From contig DBWD01000148.1 of NCBI GenBank assembly GCA_002308555.1, positions 1 to 5,991 of the forward strand: a stretch of 5,991 nt of DNA, in the 5' to 3' direction. The position numbers and the translations under genes were made by a program. The notes below the pieces were generated by a model. That model had not been told where the DNA came from and searched no databases. It saw nothing but the letters and a program-made list of their open reading frames with translations. This document shows positions 1-5,461 of this stretch, piece after piece (position 1 is the stretch's first letter; every line of letters starts with the position of its first letter). The DNA comes from a bacterium UBP3_UBA1247. GTDB lineage: Bacteria > UBA3054.

Positions 1-569
1 ACCAGGAAGGTCTGGGTCACCATAACGCCGTCGTTCCAGATGGCGGGATCGTCCTTTTGATCGTAGTTGGCGGCCACCATGCCGGCGTTGATCTTGCATT
101 CATGCTCGAATTCGTCATTGCCGCAGGCCAGGGGATATTTCTTGTTGAAAGCGTTGACGTCCAGCCTGTCGATGGTAACGGGGTGATTGCCGATCTTCTT
201 CACGATGTCGTAGCTTTCAGGCTTCATGGTGTCGTAGACTCTGCCCACCACCGCGTCGTCGTCCCAGGTCATGCGGAAGTGCCCGAGCCGGTCGTCAAGA
301 AAGCCCGACCTGACCTCCACGAAATTCACGTCCATGTAGGAGCGCGAGACCGTGCCGGTCAGGCTGGTGGTCCTGGAAGTTTTTATGACCAGCTGGTCGC
401 CCAGTTTGAGGGCCATAACTTCCGCCGCGAACGTGGCGCTCTGCTCTTTGGAGATCTCGGAGTCGATCTGGTTTTCCGGAATAGGCGCAATGTCTATGCA
501 GCGCGTCTGCGCGCGCGCCGAAAGGATGAAAAACAAAAAGAAAACAGCCGTGCGAAGGGCGTTTTTCAT
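1..569 (-). CDS. Exported protein of unknown function (3' end beyond the window)
   Basis: The frame is open from an ATG at 569-567 to the left edge, giving 189 complete codons with no stop. The first 20 residues form a clear Sec signal peptide: a short basic start (MKNALR), a hydrophobic core rich in F, L, V and I, and an ARA-Q signal peptidase I site after residue 20. The mature part is polar and acidic, with no transmembrane segment in view. It carries three cysteines (C24, C149, C158) and a DDD run near residue 104. A periplasmic or surface location is likely. An AGGAGT Shine-Dalgarno lies 7 bases upstream of the ATG, which settles the start. The gene has its own promoter and is separated from lptB by two terminators, so it is probably not part of the LPS operon. 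I do not recognise a family and assign no function. Confidence 0.85.
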   Translation of the reverse strand, partial: MKNALRTAVFFLFFILSARAQTRCIDIAPIPENQIDSEISKEQSATFAAEVMALKLGDQLVIKTSRTTSLTGTVSRSYMDVNFVEVRSGFLDDRLGHFRMTWDDDAVVGRVYDTMKPESYDIVKKIGNHPVTIDRLDVNAFNKKYPLACGNDEFEHECKINAGMVAANYDQKDDPAIWNDGVMVTQTFL

Positions 570-576
570 AGACCTG

Positions 577-582
577 ACTCCT
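577..582 (-). promoter_or_regulatory. Ribosome binding site of the exported-protein gene
   Basis: The minus strand reads AGGAGT, with 7 bases between it and the ATG at 569. This strong match to the anti-Shine-Dalgarno sequence supports this start and shows that the gene is initiated independently of the LPS operon. Confidence 0.7.
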
Positions 583-611
583 AACTGACAATTAAATTAT
601 TTTATTATTAA

Positions 612-620
612 ATTATAGCA
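612..620 (-). promoter_or_regulatory. Extended -10 promoter for the exported-protein gene
   Basis: The minus strand reads TGCTATAAT, a perfect sigma-70-type TATAAT hexamer preceded by the TGn extension. No good TTGACA-like -35 element lies 16-18 bases upstream, where there is only the T tract of the preceding terminator; this fits an extended -10 promoter that does not need one. Transcription would start near 605, leaving a 5' leader of about 36 bases before the ATG. The surroundings (585-638) are very AT-rich compared with the genes. Confidence 0.65.
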
Positions 621-631
621 AAAATTTAGAT

Positions 632-657
632 AAAAAAAGCGGGAATTATTCCCGCTT
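632..657 (-). terminator. Second rho-independent terminator after lptB
   Basis: On the minus strand a perfect 9-bp stem (arms 649-657 and 637-645, AAGCGGGAA on one side) with a 3-base loop is followed by seven T residues (632-638). The T tract follows the hairpin only on the minus strand. It lies about 50 bases beyond the first terminator and directly upstream of the extended -10 promoter. It probably backs up the first terminator and insulates the next gene. Confidence 0.75.
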
Positions 658-706
658 GAAACCTGAGAGAAAATGTGTCCCGAAAACGCCCGGTTTGAAA
701 AAACGC

Positions 707-740
707 AAAAAAAAGAAGGGGGCGCCTGCGCGTCCCCTTC
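707..740 (-). terminator. Rho-independent terminator of the kds-lpt operon
   Basis: On the minus strand an 11-bp GC-rich stem (arms 730-740 and 715-725, one A/C mismatch between 733 and 722) closes on a 4-base loop and is followed by eight T residues (707-714). The hairpin begins 8 bases after the lptB stop codon. This is a textbook intrinsic terminator and marks lptB as the last gene of the operon. Confidence 0.88.
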
Positions 741-748
741 CCTTGCGG

Positions 749-1498
749 TCAGATCTTGAAATCTTCGCCCAGATAGATCCTGCGGGCCTCGGGATCGTTG
801 ATCAATTTTTCCGCCGAGCCCTCTATGAGGATCTCGCCCTGGTTGATAAGGTAGGCGCGGTCCGTGACGGAAAGCGTCTCCCTGACGTTGTGGTCCGTGA
901 TAAGGATGGCCAGATCGCGGTGCTTCAGCTCCCTGATGATCTGCTGCACGTCCGCCACGGCGATGGGGTCCACGCCGGAGAAAGGCTCGTCCAGCAGTAT
1001 GAGCGAGGGGCTGGTGACCAGCGCGCGGGCGATCTCAAGACGCCGGCGTTCGCCGCCGGAAAGCGTGTAGGCTTTGCTTTTCGCCAGTTTGGAAATGCCG
1101 AGCTCCTCCAGGAGCTCGTAGGAGCGCTTCTTCATATCGTCCCTTTTCATGGGAAGCGTTTCCATAATGGCCATGATGTTCTCGAAGGAGGTCATGCGGC
1201 GGAAAATGGAAGGCTCCTGGGCCAGGTAGGCGATGCCGTGCTGGGCGCGGTCGCACATCGGGTCGTTGGTGATGTCCCTGCCCTGGAAAACGACTCTGCC
1301 CTGGTTGGGGCGGATGATGCCCACGATCATATAGAAAGTCGTGGTCTTGCCAGCGCCGTTGGGGCCAAGAAGGCCGACGATCTCGCCCTTGTTGACGTGG
1401 ATGCTGACGCCCTTGACCACGTTGCGCTGATTGTAAGTCTTGACCAGCTTTTCCGTATAAAGGATCGCGTCTTTAGGATCGCTCGCTGCTTCGCTCAT
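749..1498 (-). CDS. lptB: LPS export ABC transporter ATP-binding protein LptB
   Basis: This is the cytoplasmic ATPase that, as a dimer with LptF and LptG, drives LPS extraction from the inner membrane into the LptC-LptA bridge. The 249 residues carry every ABC landmark: Walker A GPNGAGKT (45-52), Q-loop Gln94 in YLAQEPSIF, signature LSGGE (146-150), Walker B LILLDE (166-171), D-loop SGVD (174-177) and switch His203. The C-terminus IYLGEDF is characteristic of LptB and separates it from branched-chain amino-acid transporter ATPases. The length is normal for the family (about 240). The ATG overlaps the upstream stop by 4 bases (ATGA) and has an AAGGAGG site just before it, which supports the start. 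It is the last gene of the operon, with a terminator 8 bases downstream. No lptF or lptG is in the window, so the permease is encoded elsewhere. Confidence 0.97.
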   Translation of the reverse strand: MSEAASDPKDAILYTEKLVKTYNQRNVVKGVSIHVNKGEIVGLLGPNGAGKTTTFYMIVGIIRPNQGRVVFQGRDITNDPMCDRAQHGIAYLAQEPSIFRRMTSFENIMAIMETLPMKRDDMKKRSYELLEELGISKLAKSKAYTLSGGERRRLEIARALVTSPSLILLDEPFSGVDPIAVADVQQIIRELKHRDLAILITDHNVRETLSVTDRAYLINQGEILIEGSAEKLINDPEARRIYLGEDFKI

Positions 1499-2019
1499 TT
1501 TTCCTCCTTGATATTCGGAAGGTGCATCTTGCCGCCCCGCACGTTAAGGGAAATGCGGGCGCCCTCTTCCAGAGAAAGTTTCCGGTGGCGGTTGTCCCAG
1601 GTAATGGCGGAGCCGGAAGCCGTGTTGCCCTTGAAATCACGCAGCACCGGCTCCCCGGTCATGCGGAAGGTGTCCTGCTGGGCGTTGTAGACCAGCTTGT
1701 TGCCGCTGATGGTGCCCTGGGAAGTCCTGATGAGAACTTTGCCGAAAGCTTCTATCTTGCCGATGTCGTGGGTGCTCTGGTCCTGGTAAACGATGGCCTT
1801 GTCAGCCCTGACGGAAACGTTGGTGATCTTGTTGTTGGCCGTTCCGAAAACGCCCATGGAGGTAAGCTTCACGTTGCCGGTGAGGACGAAGGTCCCGTTG
1901 GTCTCCATGGTGGTGCTGTCGGCGGTTATGAGGACGCGGCCGTTGCCCTCCTCGTCAGCCCTGGCGGAGCAGGCAAGGATAAGCAGGCAAACTATCGCGA
2001 ACAAAAGCGTTTTTTTCAT
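1495..2019 (-). CDS. Second LptA/OstA-like periplasmic LPS transport protein
   Basis: This 174-residue protein has an N-terminal signal peptide (basic MKK, hydrophobic 4-17) and an OstA/LptA-type beta-rich body. OstA-like patterns include ITADSTTMETNGTFVLTGNV (31-50), KLVYN (108-112) and a MTGEPVLR stretch (120-127). LptA-family proteins form the periplasmic filament that carries LPS from LptC to LptD. Cleavage most likely follows SARA (residue 21). Cys17 sits in ILAC, a weak lipobox, so lipidation cannot be excluded. The C-terminus is charged (KEEK). The gene lies 12 bases after the first OstA gene, and the SD (AAGGAG) overlaps that gene's TAA. It overlaps lptB by 4 bases. It could be a second bridge subunit or a specialised paralogue. 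The family call is good, but which of the two copies does the standard LptA job is not decided by sequence alone. Confidence 0.82.
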   Translation of the reverse strand: MKKTLLFAIVCLLILACSARADEEGNGRVLITADSTTMETNGTFVLTGNVKLTSMGVFGTANNKITNVSVRADKAIVYQDQSTHDIGKIEAFGKVLIRTSQGTISGNKLVYNAQQDTFRMTGEPVLRDFKGNTASGSAITWDNRHRKLSLEEGARISLNVRGGKMHLPNIKEEK

Positions 2020-2031
2020 GGGATCCGCTCC

Positions 2032-2565
2032 TTAGAAAAGGAATTTTTCCTTCTCTTCTTTGGAAGGCGTGAGAACGATCTCAGGCGCTTCGAAATTACA
2101 TTTGGCCTTGGTGAGGTCCACCGTGAGCATGCGGCAGCGGATGTAATGCGAGCCGCTGCGCACAATGGGGGGCCCTCCGGTCATGACCACCTTGTTCTTG
2201 GCCTTTTCCCAGATGCCGCGGTCGGCGATGACTTCCGTCTTGACGTTCTGGTGGTCGTTGAAGACCACGTGGACGTTGCCCACGGCCACCACGCGGCTGA
2301 AGCCGTCGACGCCCTTGATGCCCAGGTCTTCCACGGCCTCGTCGCCGCCCTTCTTGTCCTCGTCGAAATAAACCGTGGCGTTGTCGGTGGTAAGCTTCCT
2401 TTCCCCGTCGGTCACGACCACGTGGCCGTGGAGATAAGCAGTGTTCTCCTCGATGGAATATTTCAGCTCGTCGGAGTTGATGGTCACTTCGCTCTTGCCC
2501 TTTTCCTGGGCGGAAGCGAAAGCGGCGCATAAAATCAGTAAAAGCAGGAATCTCAGCATACTCAT
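2032..2565 (-). CDS. lptA: LptA/OstA-like periplasmic LPS transport protein (first copy)
   Basis: The 177-residue protein has a signal peptide with probable cleavage after ASA (residue 19). Its body is OstA-like: VTINSDELKYSIEENTAYLHG (27-47), GNVHVVF (96-102) and MTGGPPIVR (128-136). This matches LptA, which binds the lipid A part of LPS and oligomerises across the periplasm. It follows lptC directly, the usual place of lptA. An acidic, glycine-containing stretch (about 68-90) separates the two OstA-like halves. Two cysteines (C144, C156) could pair in the periplasm. The first ATG at 2565 overlaps the lptC stop by 4 bases, but GGGG sits only 2 bases from it. The ATG at 2559 (Met3) has the same GGGG at an 8-base spacing and may be the real start. 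The choice alters only two residues before the signal peptide. Confidence 0.87.
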   Translation of the reverse strand: MSMLRFLLLLILCAAFASAQEKGKSEVTINSDELKYSIEENTAYLHGHVVVTDGERKLTTDNATVYFDEDKKGGDEAVEDLGIKGVDGFSRVVAVGNVHVVFNDHQNVKTEVIADRGIWEKAKNKVVMTGGPPIVRSGSHYIRCRMLTVDLTKAKCNFEAPEIVLTPSKEEKEKFLF

Positions 2566-3077
2566 TTCCCCTGTTTGAAGATATCCAAATTACCCTTGTC
2601 GATCTTGGCTTTTATTTCAACGTCGTGGAAAAGCTTGCACTCTTTGCGTTCCTTGTTGTAGATGACGTACATGCCGCGCCCCTTGATCACCCTGTCGTCG
2701 TCCAGTATCTGGACGACCTCGTCCGTCTCGATCTCGCCGCTCTCCCTGTTCACGTCGGCGTGGGCCGTGATGACCTTGACCTGGGAGCCGTCTTTCCTGT
2801 AAAGGGTGACGATGACGTCGAAGAAGCGGATCTTGAGCCCTTCTATCTGCTTGGCGCTGGAGCCTTCCAGGACCCAGCGGCTGGCGCCCTTCTCGTCGAC
2901 TTCCATGAGCGTCACGCCCTCCAGCATCTCCATCTCGTCCACCATTTCGTCACGGCTGGTCCCGGACTTGGTGTTCTGGCTGGCCGCCACGGCCGATTTC
3001 GCGCCGGATCTATCCTCCGCGGCGCTCAGCTGAAGAGCGCAGAAGAGAAGCAGAAATATGTACGCTAGCTTATTCAT
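2562..3077 (-). CDS. lptC: LptC-like LPS export protein
   Basis: LptC joins LptB2FG and receives LPS before passing it to LptA. The 171-residue protein has one hydrophobic N-terminal segment (about 4-19) and then a linker rich in S, A and K. An LptC-like region follows, with GVTLMEVDEKGASRWVLEGS (54-73), the pattern of a residue string before G-x-x-x-W-x-L seen in the family. Further beta-strand repeats include AHADVNRESGEIETDEVV (105-122) and GRGMYVIYN (133-141). Its place between kdsC and lptA is the standard place of lptC. The leader ends in LSAAED and looks cleavable, unlike the uncleaved anchor of E. coli LptC. The ATG overlaps the kdsC stop by 8 bases and no clear Shine-Dalgarno is visible, so translation probably depends on coupling to kdsC. 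LptC proteins are poorly conserved, so the call rests on both pattern and position. Confidence 0.85.
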   Translation of the reverse strand: MNKLAYIFLLLFCALQLSAAEDRSGAKSAVAASQNTKSGTSRDEMVDEMEMLEGVTLMEVDEKGASRWVLEGSSAKQIEGLKIRFFDVIVTLYRKDGSQVKVITAHADVNRESGEIETDEVVQILDDDRVIKGRGMYVIYNKERKECKLFHDVEIKAKIDKGNLDIFKQGK

Positions 3078-3621
3078 AGTATGACGCGATGACTTTTTCC
3101 CAGAGACCTTGTCCCTTCAAAATATATTCTATCACTTCCCTGACAGCGCCAAGTCCACCGCCTTTCAGGGCGATCAGCTGGGCCGCTTCCTGGGCTTCCC
3201 TGGAGGCGTCCCCCACCGCCGCGGGCAGTCCGACTATGGACATCATGGGAATGTCGATAATGTCGTCGCCCAGGGCGCAGATGTTCTCCAGGGGGATCCC
3301 GCTTTCCCGGGAAAAGCGTTTCATGACTTCCTTCTTGTCGCCGCAGCCCTGGTAAACGTATTTCAGCCCCAGGTCCCTGGCCCTTTCGCTCACCGCCGCG
3401 GATTCGCGGCCCGTGATGATGGCCAGTTCGAGCCCGGCTTTCAGCCACAGCCTCATTCCCAGGCCGTCCTTGCAGTCGAAACGCTTGATCTCCATGCCGG
3501 CGGAGCCGTAGATGATCCCGCCGTTGGTCAGCACGCCGTCCACGTCCAGCGCCAGGGCCCGGATGCCCCTGAGGGTGTTCAGCTGCTCTTCCGTAGGATT
3601 ATTTCCGCACCAGTGGGGCAT
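3070..3621 (-). CDS. kdsC: 3-deoxy-D-manno-octulosonate-8-phosphate phosphatase KdsC
   Basis: KdsC removes phosphate from Kdo-8-phosphate to give free Kdo, the third step of CMP-Kdo synthesis in the cytoplasm. It is a small capless HAD phosphatase. The 183 residues show motif I DVDGVLT (nucleophile Asp26, acid/base Asp28), motif II TGR (70-72), motif III lysine (Lys96 or Lys97) and motif IV GDDIIDIPMM (Asp119, Asp120, Asp123). The tail GGLGAVREV (155-163) is a conserved KdsC trait and inserts into the neighbouring subunit's active site in known tetramers. The length is typical. It starts 3 bases after the kdsD stop with an AGGA site inside the end of kdsD. The far C-terminus overlaps lptC by 8 bases. 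Its neighbour kdsD removes doubt about other HAD substrates. Confidence 0.96.
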   Translation of the reverse strand: MPHWCGNNPTEEQLNTLRGIRALALDVDGVLTNGGIIYGSAGMEIKRFDCKDGLGMRLWLKAGLELAIITGRESAAVSERARDLGLKYVYQGCGDKKEVMKRFSRESGIPLENICALGDDIIDIPMMSIVGLPAAVGDASREAQEAAQLIALKGGGLGAVREVIEYILKGQGLWEKVIASYYE

Positions 3622-3624
3622 TTT

Positions 3625-4581
3625 TTACATTCCTATGAGTTCGTCGTCATCCAGCAGCCCGAGCAGGACGCCGTTTTCGTCCACCACGGGAAGCTGGGAG
3701 AATTTCTTGTTGGAGCCGAACATGATCTCGGCGGCCTCGGAGGCCAGGTATCCGGGAGTGATGGTGGTCGGTTCCTTGGTCATGACTTCGGAGACCGGCA
3801 GAAGGATCGCTTCCGGATCCTTCAGCATGGTGCGGCGGAAATCGCCGTCCGTGAAGAAGCCGCAAAGTTTGCCGTCCTTGTCCACCACGCAGGCCGCGCC
3901 GTTCCTGGTCTTGGTCATCAGGACCACCACGTCGCGCACTATGGCCTCGGGAGTCACTTTCGCCAGGTTGTCGCCCGTGCGCATGATCTGCTCCACCTTA
4001 AGCATCTTGCGCCCCAGGGCGCCGCCGGGATGAAGCAGGGCGAAATCTTTTTCCGTGAAGTTGCGCTTTTCCACCAAAGCCATGGCCAGGGCGTCGCCCA
4101 GGGCCAGCTGCACCGTGGAGGAGCAGGTGGGCACCATGCCGAAGGAGCAGGCCTCCCGGGGAACGTGGGAGGAGATGAAAACTTCCGCCGCCTTGGCGAG
4201 GGTGGAATCCGGGCGGCCGGTCATGGCGATGAGCTTGGCCCCGCGCTGCTTTATGCAGGGCAGAATGGCGGTCATTTCCGAAGTCTCGCCGCTGTTGGAA
4301 AGCGCCAGGACCACGTCGCCGTCCACTATCATTCCCAGGTCGCCGTGGAAGGCCTCGCCGGGGTGCACGGCGAAGGCCGGCGTGCCGGTGCTGGCCAGCG
4401 TGGCCGCTATTTTTCTGGCTATGTGAAAGCATTTGCCCATGCCGAGAACTATGACGCGGCCTTTGGAGGCGAACATCAGCTCCACCGCCTGGCTGAAGGA
4501 ATCCGTCAGGCGTTCGGAGACCTCGTCGATGGCGCGGGCTTCCAGTTTCAAAACGTTGCGGGCGACGCTCAAATGATCCAT
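3625..4581 (-). CDS. kdsD: Arabinose-5-phosphate isomerase KdsD (KpsF/GutQ family)
   Basis: The enzyme interconverts ribulose-5-phosphate and arabinose-5-phosphate, the entry to Kdo synthesis. The 318 residues hold an SIS domain (about 30-180) followed by a pair of CBS domains (about 195-255 and 262-318), the usual KdsD layout and length. Sequence hallmarks are GMGK (47-50), ASTGTPAFAVHPGEAFHGD (63-81), SNSGET (95-100), PREACSFGMVPT (141-152) and LLHPGGALG (182-190). By position, Lys50, Glu99, Glu143 and His184 match the four residues described as important in E. coli KdsD (Lys59, Glu111, Glu152, His193). One small departure is CF after GMGK, where E. coli has SG. It starts 1 base after the kdsA stop, with a GGAG site overlapping the end of kdsA. 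The Kdo context favours KdsD over the sugar-alcohol paralogue GutQ. Confidence 0.96.
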   Translation of the reverse strand: MDHLSVARNVLKLEARAIDEVSERLTDSFSQAVELMFASKGRVIVLGMGKCFHIARKIAATLASTGTPAFAVHPGEAFHGDLGMIVDGDVVLALSNSGETSEMTAILPCIKQRGAKLIAMTGRPDSTLAKAAEVFISSHVPREACSFGMVPTCSSTVQLALGDALAMALVEKRNFTEKDFALLHPGGALGRKMLKVEQIMRTGDNLAKVTPEAIVRDVVVLMTKTRNGAACVVDKDGKLCGFFTDGDFRRTMLKDPEAILLPVSEVMTKEPTTITPGYLASEAAEIMFGSNKKFSQLPVVDENGVLLGLLDDDELIGM

Positions 4582-4582
4582 T

Positions 4583-5461
4583 TTATTCTCCGTTGACGCA
4601 GCCGTCCACTTTCAGAAGCATGGCGGCTAGTTCCTCGAAATTGGCCAGCGGCCAGCTGTTCGGCCCGTCGCAGAGGGCCTTGTCCGGGTCGGGATGCACT
4701 TCCATGAAAACGCCGTCCACGCCGGCCGCCACGGCGGCCCTGGCCAGAAGCGGCACGAAAGTTCTGTCGCCGCCGGAGCAGGTTCCCTGCCCGCTGGGCA
4801 GTTGCACGGAATGCGTGGCGTCGAATATGACCGGAACGCCTATCTGGCGCATGACCGCGAGGCCGCGCATGTCCACCACAAGATTGCCGTAGCCGAAGGA
4901 GGCGCCCCTTTCCGTGAGCATTATCTTATCGTTGCCGGTGGATTCCACTTTGGCCACGGCCTGGGCCATGGTCTGGGGAGCCACGAACTGGCCTTTCTTG
5001 ATGTTGACCACGCGGCCGCTTTTCCCAGCTTCCACCAGGAGGTCGGTCTGGCGGCAGAGAAAAGCCGGGATCTGCAGGACGTCCGCCACCGCGGCCACTT
5101 TCCCGACCTGCCAGCACTCGTGAACATCCGTGACGACGGGAAGCCCCGTGTCCTCTTTCACCGCTTTAAGTATTTCCAGTCCTTTCTCCAGACCCGGGCC
5201 GCGGAAATTTTGCACGGAAGTGCGGTTGGCCTTGTCGAAGCTGGCCTTGTAAACAAGGTTTATCCCCAGCCTCTCGGCGATTTTTTTCATTTCCCGGGCC
5301 TCGTAAAGGACCGTCTCAAAATCTTCTATAACGCAGGGGCCGGCCAGGAAGAATAGTTTCTCCCCTCCTCCCCCGAGGAAGGAAGCGATCTTAACTTTGC
5401 GCGTCGCCAGTTTTTCCCGGCGGGCGCCGACGTTTATGTCGTAGCGTTTCGCCTCTTTCAT
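4583..5461 (-). CDS. kdsA: 3-deoxy-8-phosphooctulonate synthase KdsA, metal-dependent type
   Basis: KdsA condenses arabinose-5-phosphate with phosphoenolpyruvate to Kdo-8-phosphate in the cytoplasm. The 292 residues follow the family closely: LAGPCVIE (39-46), KASFDKANRTS (72-82), IPAFLCRQTDLL (131-142), KKGQF (155-159), LTERGASFGYGNLVVDMR (182-199) and DATHSVQLP (214-222). Cys43, His217, Glu254 and Asp265 fall at the same spacing (174, 37 and 11 residues) as the metal ligands Cys11, His185, Glu222 and Asp233 of Aquifex KdsA. E. coli KdsA has Asn at the first position, so this enzyme should be metal-dependent. About 30 extra residues precede the core compared with Aquifex. The ATG overlaps the kdsB stop by 4 bases and a GAGGCGG site lies just upstream, so I keep this start. 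No ATG, GTG or TTG was noticed between it and the core. Confidence 0.97.
   Translation of the reverse strand: MKEAKRYDINVGARREKLATRKVKIASFLGGGGEKLFFLAGPCVIEDFETVLYEAREMKKIAERLGINLVYKASFDKANRTSVQNFRGPGLEKGLEILKAVKEDTGLPVVTDVHECWQVGKVAAVADVLQIPAFLCRQTDLLVEAGKSGRVVNIKKGQFVAPQTMAQAVAKVESTGNDKIMLTERGASFGYGNLVVDMRGLAVMRQIGVPVIFDATHSVQLPSGQGTCSGGDRTFVPLLARAAVAAGVDGVFMEVHPDPDKALCDGPNSWPLANFEELAAMLLKVDGCVNGE

Noticed and set aside
57..584. A 175-codon plus-strand frame opposite the exported-protein gene
   Set aside because: The minus-strand frame has a signal peptide, ribosome binding site and promoter. The plus-strand frame has none of these and ends in the promoter region of the real gene.
295..591. 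A 98-codon minus-strand frame overlapping the exported-protein start
   Set aside because: It is in a different frame from the signal-peptide frame and starts upstream of the Shine-Dalgarno with no site of its own. Its product is low-complexity and arginine-rich.
632..740. Possible bidirectional terminators for plus-strand transcription
   Set aside because: Both hairpins have their A/T tract on the side that follows the stem only for the minus strand, and no plus-strand gene leads into them.
656..1690. A 344-codon open frame on the plus strand across lptB and its terminators
   Set aside because: It crosses two minus-strand terminator hairpins and lies opposite lptB. The product has no domain and the start region is terminator sequence.
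1522..2532. A 336-codon open frame on the plus strand opposite the two OstA genes
   Set aside because: It is antisense to two signal-peptide-bearing OstA-like genes. Its composition (G, V, D, H) is that of an antisense shadow.
3109..4596. A 495-codon open frame on the plus strand opposite kdsC and kdsD
   Set aside because: It lies antisense to two enzymes with full motif sets. Its product is rich in G, H, V and A with no recognisable domain, as expected from the antisense frame of GC-rich genes.
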